From positions 1 to 21,325 of the forward strand of contig CAWVKD010000016.1 of NCBI GenBank assembly GCA_963929765.1: a stretch of DNA of 21,325 bases. The letters are read 5' to 3'. The translations under genes were made by a program, and so were the position numbers. The number at the start of each line of letters is the position of its first letter. The stretch's first letter is position 1. The notes beneath the pieces are model-generated. The model was not told where the DNA came from. It saw only the letters and a program-made list of their open reading frames with translations, and ran no database searches. Source of the stretch: RGIG529 sp963929765 (lineage in GTDB: Bacteria; Bacillota; Clostridia; Oscillospirales; Oscillospiraceae). Below are positions 14,081 through 21,325 of the stretch, one piece after another.

Positions 14081-14748
14081 AAACCATAGCAATTATTGAT
14101 GATGATATTCATATTGGAGATATGCTCCAAGAAGTTTTGGAAAAAGAAAATTATCGTATTGTGCGTGCTTATTCCGGAACAGAAGCTCTTTATCTACTAT
14201 CTGGAGAAAAACCGGATTTGATCCTTTTGGATCTCATGCTCCCCGGCCTTTCCGGTGAAAAAGTACTAGAACAGATTCAGGGAATCCCTGTGATTGTCAT
14301 TTCTGCCAAAGTAGATGTAGATCATAAGATAAAGCTTTTACTCGATGGCGCTGCTGACTATATGACAAAGCCTTTTCATATCCGGGAGCTTCTAGCCCGA
14401 ATCACAGTACAGCTTCGGACTCACAACAGCTCGGGAATAGCTCCTGTCTATACCGTTGGTGACCTACACATGGATTGTGTTTCCCATGAGGTTACTGTCA
14501 AAGATACGCCGGTTCATCTGACCAAAACCGAATATGCTATTTTAAAACTGTTGATCCAGAACCCCAAACAGGCCATTGCCAAACGAATTATACTAGACCG
14601 TATCAGCGACGACACGCCTGACTGTACCGACAGTTCCCTGAAGCAACATGTCAGCAATTTACGGAAAAAATTGCGGGAAGCTGGCGGTCAGAACTATATT
14701 GAAGCAGTCTGGGGCATTGGTTTTAAACTTTTAGAACATCAATCTTGA
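14077..14748 (+). CDS. OmpR/PhoB-family response regulator
   Basis: This 223-residue protein has an N-terminal receiver domain with the acidic pocket D8-D10, the phosphorylation site D52 (LILLDLMLPG), S76 and K98 (TKPF). A winged-helix OmpR-type DNA-binding domain follows at about residues 125-222 (VHLTKTEYAILKLL, LKQHVSNLRKKL, VWGIGFKL). It controls transcription when phosphorylated, presumably by the kinase at 16611. GAGGTG at 14066-14071 is the SD site. It heads a regulator-ATPase-permease-kinase cluster resembling bacitracin/lantibiotic response units. TCTTGAC repeats at its 3' end and in the following gap are likely its binding sites. Confidence 0.95.
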   Translation: MKTIAIIDDDIHIGDMLQEVLEKENYRIVRAYSGTEALYLLSGEKPDLILLDLMLPGLSGEKVLEQIQGIPVIVISAKVDVDHKIKLLLDGAADYMTKPFHIRELLARITVQLRTHNSSGIAPVYTVGDLHMDCVSHEVTVKDTPVHLTKTEYAILKLLIQNPKQAIAKRIILDRISDDTPDCTDSSLKQHVSNLRKKLREAGGQNYIEAVWGIGFKLLEHQS

Positions 14749-14785
14749 CGATTTCTTTCCTCTTTTCTTGACCGCCATCTTGACG
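14743..14785 (+). promoter_or_regulatory. TCTTGAC direct repeats, likely response-regulator boxes for the ABC genes
   Basis: TCTTGACG (14743-14750), TCTTGACC (14766-14773) and TCTTGACG (14778-14785) start 23 and 12 bases apart. The 88-bp gap to the ATPase gene would then hold a separate, regulator-driven promoter. OmpR-type regulators commonly bind direct repeats of about 10-12 bases. No convincing -10 box was identified. Confidence 0.45.
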
Positions 14786-14836
14786 GTTTGGTCGTAAACT
14801 TGGACCATCCAATGACGAAGGAGGTATTAGAATAAG

Positions 14837-15751
14837 ATGGATTATGTATTAACCACCCATGACCTTAAAAAACGGTATGGACAGTTTCAAGCATTAAAAG
14901 GACTGTCTATGCATGTTCCCAAAGGATCTATTTACGGTTTTGTTGGAAAAAACGGTGCTGGTAAAACCACATTGATCCGCATCATCTGTGGACTTCAGGA
15001 ACCCACCTCAGGAGAATATTCTCTTTATGGTATTCGCTATGATAATAAAAAAATTTTAACATCTCGTAGGCGGATGGGTGCCATTGTAGAAACGCCTTCT
15101 ATTTACCTAGGACTGACAGCAGAAGACAATCTCAAAGAGCAATATCGGGTATTAGGTCTTCCTTCTTTCGAAGGAATTCCCGATTTGCTACATCTTGTAG
15201 GTTTGGAAAATACCGGGAAGAAAAAAGCAAAAGATTTTTCCCTTGGAATGCGCCAGCGTTTAGGAATTGCCATTGCCCTTTCTGGCGACCCGGATTTTCT
15301 GGTACTGGATGAACCGGTCAATGGATTGGATCCTCAAGGTATCATCGAGATACGAGAACTGATTTTGAAATTAAACCGAGAACGTCAAATCACCGTTCTC
15401 ATCTCCAGTCATATTTTAGACGAACTTTCCCGGCTGGCTACTCATTACGGATTCATTGACGGTGGTCAAATAGTAAAGGAAATCAGTGCAGAAGAATTGG
15501 AAAGCGTTTGCCGTACCTGTATGCGGATTGAAGTTTCCAACATCAAGGCATTGGCTCGGGTTCTGGACACTCTTCATCTGGACTACCATATTGTCTCAAA
15601 CACCCAAGCTGATATCATGTCAAAAATCAAAGTCTCTCCCCTGGTGCAAGCACTGGAAAAGGAAATGTGTGAAGTCCTTTCCATTCAGGAACGCAACGAA
15701 AGTTTGGAAAGTTATTATGTGAGTCTGGTGGGAGGTGGTAGAAATGTGTAA
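14837..15751 (+). CDS. ABC transporter ATP-binding protein (BcrA-like)
   Basis: This 304-residue protein has Walker A GKNGAGKTT, signature SLGMRQR (the LSxGxxQ variant typical of the BcrA/DrrA group), Walker B FLVLDEPVNGLDPQG and H-loop ISSHIL. The C-terminal extension of about 90 residues after the ATPase core is usual for this family. It should energise the six-helix permease encoded next, exporting or displacing a membrane-active peptide such as bacitracin or a lantibiotic. An AAGGAGG SD site lies at 14818-14824 with a rather long 12-base spacing. The gene overlaps the permease start by 8 bases. The substrate is not determined by sequence. Confidence 0.94.
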   Translation: MDYVLTTHDLKKRYGQFQALKGLSMHVPKGSIYGFVGKNGAGKTTLIRIICGLQEPTSGEYSLYGIRYDNKKILTSRRRMGAIVETPSIYLGLTAEDNLKEQYRVLGLPSFEGIPDLLHLVGLENTGKKKAKDFSLGMRQRLGIAIALSGDPDFLVLDEPVNGLDPQGIIEIRELILKLNRERQITVLISSHILDELSRLATHYGFIDGGQIVKEISAEELESVCRTCMRIEVSNIKALARVLDTLHLDYHIVSNTQADIMSKIKVSPLVQALEKEMCEVLSIQERNESLESYYVSLVGGGRNV

Positions 15752-16577
15752 GCTGTTTATTTCCGATATTTGCCGCATGAAAAAGAACAAGTTTTTCTGG
15801 ATTGGTATGATTTTTATGCTTGTCATGGGTATTATCATACCGATCATGCACTATATCAATTATATACAAGATGGTTATCGCGTCACCATCGATAACGGCT
15901 TTTTCACCTGTGCCATTTTTATCGGTATCATCTCCTCTATTTTTTCCAGTCTATTCATTGGCACGGAATACAGTGATGGGACTATACGCAATAAAATCAT
16001 CATTGGCCAAACACGATATTCTATCTATTTATCTCATCTGATCACATGTGTCATTGCTGGACTTGTGATGTGCAGCCTATTCTTTCTTGCTTATCTCTGC
16101 GTAGGAATCCCACTCCTCGGGTGGTTTGCAACAGAGGTCCAAGTGATCCTTCTCTTTGTAGGGTGTATCTTTGCTATGACAATTGCATGTTCCTCCATCT
16201 ATACTCTTGTCGCCATGTTAAATCAAAACAAAGCCGTTTCCTCTACCATCTGCCTGCTGGTGGCCTTTGTCCTGTTGTTTACAGGTACATTTATCATGGC
16301 AAGGCTCAGTGAACCAGAATGGTTTGAGGGATATTCCTACTTAAGCGATACAGGAGAAATCATCACAGAAAAAGCACAGCCCAATCCTAGTTATCTTCGC
16401 GGTATAAAGCGAGAAATCTATTCCTTTTTGAACGATTTTCTTCCAGGAGGGCAGGCACTTCAATTGTCCAGCCAGGCAGCCGAAAAGCCTTGGTTGCTAT
16501 CCATTTACTCCGCTATCATACTGGTGGGAACAACTGGAGTTGGACTTCTGATATTCCGGAAGAAAGATCTAAAATGA
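15744..16577 (+). CDS. ABC-2-type membrane permease (BcrB-like)
   Basis: This 277-residue membrane protein has about six hydrophobic segments: residues about 15-35, 55-75, 98-122, 138-165, 170-192 and a final one near 250-270. The IGTEYSDGTIRNKIIIGQTR cytosolic stretch is typical of ABC-2 permeases. It pairs with the ATPase just upstream. ATG 15744, with GGAGGTGG at 15731-15738, is preferred over in-frame GTG 15735 because the latter would lie within the SD site. A single six-helix permease points to a BcrAB or lantibiotic-immunity type rather than the ten-helix BceAB type. Confidence 0.9.
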   Translation: MCKLFISDICRMKKNKFFWIGMIFMLVMGIIIPIMHYINYIQDGYRVTIDNGFFTCAIFIGIISSIFSSLFIGTEYSDGTIRNKIIIGQTRYSIYLSHLITCVIAGLVMCSLFFLAYLCVGIPLLGWFATEVQVILLFVGCIFAMTIACSSIYTLVAMLNQNKAVSSTICLLVAFVLLFTGTFIMARLSEPEWFEGYSYLSDTGEIITEKAQPNPSYLRGIKREIYSFLNDFLPGGQALQLSSQAAEKPWLLSIYSAIILVGTTGVGLLIFRKKDLK

Positions 16578-16610
16578 CTTTGGAATAATATAAAGGGAAA
16601 GGGAATCGTT

Positions 16611-17495
16611 ATGGAATTTTGGCTGTGGATTGTCATTGGAGTTTTAATCTGTTTGGTGGTTTGTCTCTGGATCAAACTGTTTCTCATAGGTAAATCTGCA
16701 CGAGAAATTTCCACTGGGCTTGCAGAACGGCTGACAACAGAAACAAATACTCTGATTGGCATCTCCAGTCATAACCGACATATGCGGAAGCTCGCTTCCG
16801 AATGGAATCGGCAACTTGCAGCGCTTCGCACAGAACGCCATCGCTTTCAGCAAGGCGATATGGAGCTAAAACAAGCGATCACCAATATTTCCCACGATCT
16901 GCGCACTCCCCTAACTGCAATCTGTGGCTATTTGGAATTATTGTATCAGGAGAAAACATCAGAAACGGTCTCCCATTATCTCTACCAAATGGAACATCGA
17001 ATCGATGCATTGAAACAACTGACAGAAGAATTATTTCGCTATTCTATCGTTTCCTCTTCTCTGGAACTGACCTTGGAACCAATGGACTTATGTCGTGCTT
17101 TGGAAGAATCTATTCTCTCCTTTTATGGCGCCATGCGACAAAAAGGCATCACACCTCAAATTCAGATTCCAACAGAACGGATAGAACGGAACTTGGACTT
17201 TTCTGCTGTCAACCGTATTTTTGAAAATATCATCAGCAACGCTTTGAAATACAGTGATGGAGCATTCACGATCACTATGACAGAAAATGGTACCATACAG
17301 TTTTCCAACCGGTCAAAATCCATAGATCCCATTACAGTCGGTCGGTTATTTGATCGATTTTATACCGTCGAAAATGCCCGCAACTCCACCGGCCTGGGAC
17401 TTTCCATTGCAAAACATCTGACAGAACAAATGGGTGGTACTATACAGGCAAACTATCAAAACGAAACCCTGTCGATTCTAGTTTCATTCCCATAA
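16611..17495 (+). CDS. Sensor histidine kinase with single N-terminal membrane segment
   Basis: This 294-residue kinase has one hydrophobic segment at residues about 3-26 and no extracellular sensor domain. It then has a short linker, the HisKA H-box ISHDLRTPLTAICGY, N-box FENIISNALKYSDG, and a G-box region GRLFDRFYTV with STGLGLSIAKHL. It should phosphorylate the response regulator at 14077. Kinases without an outer domain often take their signal from the partner ABC transporter, which fits this neighbourhood. A purine-rich AAAGGGAAAGGG lies just upstream as SD site. The stop codon sits in the left arm of the terminator hairpin. Confidence 0.93.
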   Translation: MEFWLWIVIGVLICLVVCLWIKLFLIGKSAREISTGLAERLTTETNTLIGISSHNRHMRKLASEWNRQLAALRTERHRFQQGDMELKQAITNISHDLRTPLTAICGYLELLYQEKTSETVSHYLYQMEHRIDALKQLTEELFRYSIVSSSLELTLEPMDLCRALEESILSFYGAMRQKGITPQIQIPTERIERNLDFSAVNRIFENIISNALKYSDGAFTITMTENGTIQFSNRSKSIDPITVGRLFDRFYTVENARNSTGLGLSIAKHLTEQMGGTIQANYQNETLSILVSFP

Positions 17496-17550
17496 TAGAC
17501 CAATTTCCGGAACGGTTAAATCGTTCCGGAAATTGGTCTATTGTTTTTTC
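17494..17550 (+). terminator. Strong terminator: perfect 21-bp hairpin after the kinase gene
   Basis: The left arm (17494-17514) and right arm (17522-17542) are perfectly complementary over 21 bp around a 7-base loop. A G and six T residues follow. The kinase stop codon overlaps the left arm. On the other strand the stem is not followed by a T-run, so it mainly serves the plus-strand operon, although the convergent gene ending at 17600 may use it too. Confidence 0.92.
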
Positions 17551-17599
17551 ATGATTATTGATTTCGACTTTGGAAAGATCGCAAATCTCTTAATCTCTT

Positions 17600-18337
17600 T
17601 TATGCTTGGGCCATCTTGCTCCAGCGATAAAGAACTTGTGCCACTTCTTCCCGGGAAATAGGCAGTTTCCAGCCGTAGTTTCCAGCGCCATCTCCCTGGA
17701 ATAGTCCCTTGGCCTTACAATAATCGGTTGCTTCCTTTGCCCAAGTATCAGGCTGATCTCCAGTCCCTTTTAAATCTGTCCATTCCTGAGCCATTGCCGA
17801 TTCATCCTCCTTTTTATCATCTGGCTTTTCAACGGGCAATTCGCTCTGTTGAGCTCCACTGCTCTCAATATACTTTGGGTTTGCATAGCCAGCAATATAT
17901 TTGCTATCTAGAGAATACTGCTTTCTCCTCACACCTTCCACTTGATATCCACCTTTGGTGTTACCTTCAATGGTTGTCAAGGTGGTTTTGGATACAGATT
18001 CTACAATTCCAACATGATCACAGTTCCCAGACAGATCCCAGTCAAACATAACAATATCTCCTGGTTTGGGCGTATATCCTTTTGGTGCGTGCCACACACC
18101 TTTGCTGCGGAACCACATCCGCCCGGCTGTACAGGATGCAAAGTTGAGAATCACATCTGTACTAACTCCCACATGCCGAGCACACCAGGTAACGAATATG
18201 GCACACCAGTTCACCGTATTGGAGAATTTGGAACCAGTCAATTGATTGTAATATTCAATATATTTGTCTTCCCCCTTGGGTTCTTCAACACCAAGCTGGG
18301 AAACCGCCATCTTCACAATCGCTTCCTGCTGTTTCAT
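17600..18337 (-). CDS. CHAP-domain cell-wall hydrolase (endolysin-like) with C-terminal SLH-like repeat
   Basis: This 245-residue protein has no signal peptide. The N-terminal CHAP (NlpC/P60-like amidase/endopeptidase) domain spans about residues 5-145, with catalytic C45 (NTVNWCAIF), H108 (CDHVGIVE) and a third polar residue near N126 (IEGNTKGG). A charged linker follows. Then an S-layer-homology-like unit of about 55 residues (WAKEATDYCKAKGLFQGDG, ISREEVAQVLYRW) probably anchors it to wall polymer. ATG 18337, with a GGAGGAG site, is chosen over the in-frame start at 18391. It begins one base after the stop of the small membrane protein at 18339, so the pair looks like a phage holin-endolysin cassette. 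No other phage genes are seen. It may be domesticated. Confidence 0.9.
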   Translation of the reverse strand: MKQQEAIVKMAVSQLGVEEPKGEDKYIEYYNQLTGSKFSNTVNWCAIFVTWCARHVGVSTDVILNFASCTAGRMWFRSKGVWHAPKGYTPKPGDIVMFDWDLSGNCDHVGIVESVSKTTLTTIEGNTKGGYQVEGVRRKQYSLDSKYIAGYANPKYIESSGAQQSELPVEKPDDKKEDESAMAQEWTDLKGTGDQPDTWAKEATDYCKAKGLFQGDGAGNYGWKLPISREEVAQVLYRWSKMAQA

Positions 18338-18338
18338 T

Positions 18339-18527
18339 TCACTCCTCCTTTTCTTCTTTCTTTGAAAAGGAATACGTGATAACTGCACCATATGTGGTGC
18401 AATAAAGGGACAGCAGTTCTTTGGCCGGATTTAGACCAGGAATCAGCAACATCAGAACAAGGGCCAATGTCATCAAAAGCAATATCACCGATTTTATATC
18501 GATCCACTTTACCTTTTTCGGTTTCAC
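18339..18527 (-). CDS. Small two-segment membrane protein, holin-like
   Basis: This 62-residue protein starts with GTG at 18527, preceded by a GGGAGGA SD site. It has a lysine-rich start (MKPKKVKWIDIKS), a hydrophobic helix at residues about 14-34, a second weaker one at about 36-54, and a highly charged tail (SKKEEKEE). Size, charged ends and position directly before a CHAP hydrolase match phage holins, which open the membrane so the lysin can reach the wall. No family-specific motif was recognised, so holin is an inference from layout. Confidence 0.6.
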   Translation of the reverse strand: MKPKKVKWIDIKSVILLLMTLALVLMLLIPGLNPAKELLSLYCTTYGAVITYSFSKKEEKEE

Positions 18528-18859
18528 TGTGTTCCTCCCTTGCGATATTCCTTTCCGTGCAAACGCAAAACAAGGCCTCAGACATTCTGAAATATCATGT
18601 TTCGACCTGCTTGCTCCTTAGAAAAATGATTTTCCCAGGAGCCATCCCTATTGTATGCTGCCTTTTTTTCATATGTGAAACATTTCAATTCCTGTGGCAT
18701 ACTGGAAATTTTCAATTCCTGCGGTGGCTGATGCTGCAGCGTGTCTTTCATCAGCAATCAAAAAGCGTGCCCACCCCTTACGCTCAGGGTGTGCACGCTT
18801 TTTTGCTGCAGTATTCTAGCTGTTTTCAGAGCACAGCCATATCATTTTAGCGAAAATCG
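18528..18859. other. Intergenic region between nucleotidase and holin-like gene
   Basis: This 332-bp stretch has no convincing gene. It contains the terminator at 18760-18804 and a 14-base direct repeat TTCAATTCCTG[T/C]GG (18683-18696 and 18711-18724). The promoter of the leftward holin-hydrolase pair should lie in 18530-18680 but was not pinned down. Confidence 0.5.
18760..18804. terminator. Strong bidirectional terminator downstream of the 5'-nucleotidase gene
   Basis: AAAAAGCGTGC pairs with GCACGCTTTTT as an 11-bp perfect outer stem. After one mismatch, CACCC pairs with GGGTG around a 10-base loop. T-runs follow on both strands. On the minus strand it lies about 55 bases after the nucleotidase stop, and it isolates the holin-hydrolase pair. 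Confidence 0.9.
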
Positions 18860-20527
18860 CTATTGGACGGTGATTCGTCCCTGTGGCACTTCGTAAGAAT
18901 CATCAACGATACCGCCTTGATATTCTGTCAGGTACATAATCAGAATTTGATAATCCAACATTCCCTCGTCCAGTTCCAACGGATTGTCCATGAACATAGT
19001 AAGGCCGTCGCCTCCCTGTTTAATGAGGTAATTGTGAGAAGCCAGAGTATAAGTACCCTGGGGATCAATCGGCACATATGTACCATCATCCTGCAAAACC
19101 TGTACATCCTTGACCCGGCGGTTTTCTCCACAGGACACAAACATACCTGCCTCATCCAGCTCGACTGTGGATGCCACGGAGGTATCAATCGTATAGCACA
19201 AGCCAGAAACCTGTAAAAAGCCGCCGTTTTCACCGACTGCATCCTCTCCATCGGTGGTTATGATCATAGTAGATCGGCTGGCCATCTCTAAGGCATCCAG
19301 GATCTCCTGCCCGGTTACCTTCGCCACACACAGAGTGTTGCCGTAGGGATGGACTGAAATTATGTTCTCATATGTGATGTCTCCCGCGTCTAGATCGGCC
19401 CGGATTCCGCCTCCGTTGACAAAGGCAATGTCCGCACCGGAAACCGCCCGGTAGGCATCAGCACAAAAATCACCCAGGTTTGTTTCCCGGTTTCGGATCA
19501 GGCGGACACCTGATTCGTTCACTGTGGTCAGCGGAATATCGGAGTGGGCTATAACTTGGCCCAGATCCGCTTCGTACTGACTTTGAATATCTTTGATATA
19601 GGCATCCGTTTCTGTGTCAATATCCGGATAGGCACCGATCAACCCCGCAGTCAGGTTCCCCTCTGCGGTAATAACCAGCTGACCAATATAATGCAGTCCA
19701 GTTCCGGTAGAAGACAGGATTACCTGTTCCCCATCCTGATTGTTAATGAAATCACAGGGAATCACACTGTGGGAATGTCCATCCAGCACCGCATCAATTC
19801 CTGTGGTTTCGGCAATCAGGTCCGTGGAGCGGAACGGCGCCGAACTCTCATCGACACCCAGATGCGCCATAGCAATCACATAGTCCGCACCCTCTGCACG
19901 ACACAGATCTACCGTATCTTGGACCTGTGTATACAATGCATCGCCGCTGCTTCCATAAAAGTCGTAGACAAATGCTCCCGTTTCGTCCATAAAGTAGGCC
20001 GGAGTGGATTTTACAATGCTCTCTGGTGTTGAAATACCGACATACGCCACTTTGATATCGCCGTAGGTAACAATTTCATAGGGAGCTACATCAGAAAGGA
20101 TACTCTCTCCATCTCCTGTATATCGAATATTGCAGCCAAGATACTGGGCTTCCGACATCTCCAAAAGCACCTTAAGCCGGTCCATTCCATAGACGAATTC
20201 GTGATTGCCTAAGACAGCAAAATCATAGCCAACCTGGTTCATGATATCAACCAAGTACTTACCCTGTGAGATGGTTCCGATCGCATCCCCCTGTATGGAA
20301 TCTCCACAGTCCACCAGGGTCACATACTCCGTTTTTCCCTCCATGTGCGTTTTATATGCAGCCAGCCCGGCATAGCCGATGGCATCGTCCACTGCACAGT
20401 GGACGTCATTGGTGTAGAGGATGATGATATCCTCTGTCGGCTGCAGTGTCTGGCATCCGCTCAGCAGCGAGACAGAAAAAAACAGTGCCGTCAGCAGAGA
20501 GAGCCAGGAAAGCATAATTCGTTTCAT
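18860..20527 (-). CDS. Secreted 5'-nucleotidase / 2',3'-cyclic phosphodiesterase lipoprotein (UshA family)
   Basis: This 555-residue surface lipoprotein has the signal peptide MKRIMLSWLSLLTALFF and lipobox LLSGC (cysteine 25). The metallophosphatase domain (about 33-300) shows the two-metal motifs: YTNDVHC, VDCGDSIQGD, GNHEF, MAHLG and GHSHS. The C-terminal nucleotidase domain (about 330-530) has GDFCADAYRA, FVNGGGIRADL, ISVHPYGNTL and HNYLIKQGGDG. The enzyme removes phosphate from external nucleotides so that nucleosides can be taken up. AGGAG lies about 10 bases before the ATG. A strong terminator follows. The neighbouring purine permease fragment and decayed sugar/nucleoside-type ATPase fit nucleotide salvage. 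Key residues appear intact. Confidence 0.95.
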   Translation of the reverse strand: MKRIMLSWLSLLTALFFSVSLLSGCQTLQPTEDIIILYTNDVHCAVDDAIGYAGLAAYKTHMEGKTEYVTLVDCGDSIQGDAIGTISQGKYLVDIMNQVGYDFAVLGNHEFVYGMDRLKVLLEMSEAQYLGCNIRYTGDGESILSDVAPYEIVTYGDIKVAYVGISTPESIVKSTPAYFMDETGAFVYDFYGSSGDALYTQVQDTVDLCRAEGADYVIAMAHLGVDESSAPFRSTDLIAETTGIDAVLDGHSHSVIPCDFINNQDGEQVILSSTGTGLHYIGQLVITAEGNLTAGLIGAYPDIDTETDAYIKDIQSQYEADLGQVIAHSDIPLTTVNESGVRLIRNRETNLGDFCADAYRAVSGADIAFVNGGGIRADLDAGDITYENIISVHPYGNTLCVAKVTGQEILDALEMASRSTMIITTDGEDAVGENGGFLQVSGLCYTIDTSVASTVELDEAGMFVSCGENRRVKDVQVLQDDGTYVPIDPQGTYTLASHNYLIKQGGDGLTMFMDNPLELDEGMLDYQILIMYLTEYQGGIVDDSYEVPQGRITVQ

Positions 20528-20796
20528 CGTTCAAACACTCCTATCTATCGGTTTTCAATGGTATATGGAAAAGCAGAGGGAGCGCTTCGGTTTCGTACAC
20601 AAGAAAGGTTCCTTGAACACGGCGACCCAGGGCATCAGATCTGTTATAACAGGATATCTATATCGCTGAATTGCGGAAACAGGCTGGAAAGCACCCAATA
20701 CCTGGGACTGATCAAACATGCAATGACGTTATTTAAGGGATAAGACCGGATAATTCAATCATTGGGCCACATCAGCAAAGAGAATATTGAATTTGA
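20528..20796. other. Intergenic region upstream of the nucleotidase; nothing recognised
   Basis: It should hold the nucleotidase promoter on the minus strand, which I could not define. Short open frames on the plus strand have no recognisable features. Part of it may be eroded remains of the ABC ATPase gene that once continued leftward. Confidence 0.4.
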
Positions 20797-21177
20797 TTAG
20801 ATTTGCCTCTCTATACATGGAACGTCAATTGATCCATCATTTCCTAGATTACCCAAATTCGTCAGAAACATATTACTCGCCGCTGACAGAGAGGGGCTCA
20901 AATCCTGATCCACCTCCTGATAGACAACCTGGATTCCCAGCCATCTCACTGCTACAGTGCTGCACATTTCCATCGTTTTGCCGTCTGGTCAGATCTCTCC
21001 TTGATAATCGGAATTGGTTCTGGCCAGCACTTGCATTAACGTGGACTTTCCTACTTCATTGGCATCCATCAGAGCATGCATCTTACCTGATGATAGCGGA
21101 AAGTCCACGTGTTTCTATTCTTTTACGCCTGGGAATTTGACACAGATATCTTTTGCATCAAGTGTAAACGTGATCAT
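20797..21177 (-). pseudogene. Decayed N-terminal fragment of an RbsA/MglA/nucleoside-type ABC ATPase
   Basis: One minus-strand frame of 127 codons aligns by eye with the start of sugar/nucleoside import ATPases. It reads DICVKFPGVK, then HALMDANEVGKSTLMQVLA (family HALMGENGAGKSTLMKVL), then LGIQVVYQEVD and SPSLSAASNMFL (family SVAENMFL). Two stops interrupt it, after GVKE and after QGEI, and the Walker A motif is damaged (ANEVGKST). The frame ends after about 125 residues of the roughly 500 expected, so both point decay and truncation occurred. It lies 15 bases after the purine permease stop. An ancestral uptake system for nucleosides or sugars is likely. No intact copy of the other subunits is in the window. 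Confidence 0.8.
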
Positions 21178-21191
21178 ATAGCCCCCATCTG

Positions 21192-21325
21192 TCAATGGGT
21201 TACAAGAAACATGACTGCAAACAGCGCCGCAATGACCCAGGTTCCTATATTTATTTTTTTTATTTTTCCGGCAAATACTGCAATGAAAACATAAGAAATA
21301 ACTCCAAATGCAATGCCATAAGATA
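21192..21325 (-). CDS. C-terminus of an NCS2/AzgA-type purine permease (5' part outside window)
   Basis: The last 43 residues of a membrane protein enter from the right edge: SYGIAFGVISYVFIAVFAGK, a short basic turn (KIKKINIG), then a final hydrophobic helix (WVIAALFAVMFLVTH) and TGA at 21192-21194. The GIAFGVISYV-x-n-GK pattern followed by one more helix is the usual end of hypoxanthine/guanine/xanthine permeases of the AzgA branch. The rest of the gene is not visible, so substrate and integrity cannot be judged. It reads toward the ATPase pseudogene and nucleotidase. Confidence 0.7.
   Translation of the reverse strand, partial: SYGIAFGVISYVFIAVFAGKIKKINIGTWVIAALFAVMFLVTH

Noticed and set aside
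18334..18585. 83-codon minus-strand frame overlapping the holin-like gene
   Set aside because: The alternative frame with a GTG start and SD encodes a coherent membrane protein; this one has no such features.
18683..18724. Start of a CRISPR-like array (TTCAATTCCTG[T/C]GG twice)
   Set aside because: There are only two 14-base copies 28 bases apart, with no further units and no cas genes.
20787..21140. Plus-strand 117-codon frame near the right end
   Set aside because: It is antisense to the ABC ATPase fragment, whose family motifs are visible on the minus strand.

Overview
This window looks like chromosomal DNA from a strictly anaerobic Gram-positive bacterium of the Clostridia. The signs are a tungsten/molybdenum aldehyde:ferredoxin oxidoreductase, strong Shine-Dalgarno (SD) sites (AGGAGG and GGAGGT types), Firmicutes-style lipoprotein signals, a bacitracin-type two-component/ABC module and moderate base composition. 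The family is not resolved. No rRNA, tRNA, CRISPR array or intact insertion sequence was seen.

Left part (1-13.8 kb): a metal-pterin enzyme locus. On the minus strand is an almost complete aldehyde:ferredoxin oxidoreductase (cut by the left edge), which reads away from a 646-bp control region. On the plus strand are a helix-turn-helix regulator with a periplasmic-binding-protein-like sensor domain, a MoeA, a second MoeA fused to the same kind of sensor domain, an FAD oxidoreductase with a C-terminal [2Fe-2S] BFD domain, and a pyridine-nucleotide-type flavoprotein. After a 479-bp gap comes a second plus-strand operon: a lipoprotein metal-binding protein, a FecCD-type permease, its ATPase, and a cytosolic protein that joins a CRP-like cyclic-nucleotide-binding fold to a tungstate-binding (WtpA-like) fold. 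Together these can import a metal oxyanion, insert it into pterin, make the enzyme and sense the metal. Control DNA includes a 17-bp inverted repeat shared between the divergent sides and arrays of 10-bp GAAAT repeats next to the regulator promoter.

Middle (14.0-17.5 kb): an OmpR-family response regulator, a BcrA-like ATPase, a six-helix permease and a histidine kinase with a single membrane segment. This is the usual layout of a peptide-antibiotic sensing and detoxification unit. It ends in a perfect 21-bp hairpin terminator, and TCTTGAC repeats precede the transporter genes.

Right part (17.6-21.3 kb), all on the minus strand: a CHAP-domain cell-wall hydrolase preceded by a tiny holin-like membrane protein, a secreted 5'-nucleotidase lipoprotein with a strong terminator, a decayed fragment of an RbsA/MglA/nucleoside-type ABC ATPase with two internal stops, and the C-terminus of a purine (NCS2/AzgA-type) permease at the edge. 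The last three suggest a purine nucleotide salvage neighbourhood.

The most unusual content is the set of three proteins carrying oxyanion-binding-type folds in non-transport settings (regulator, MoeA fusion, CRP-like fusion) around one aldehyde oxidoreductase.
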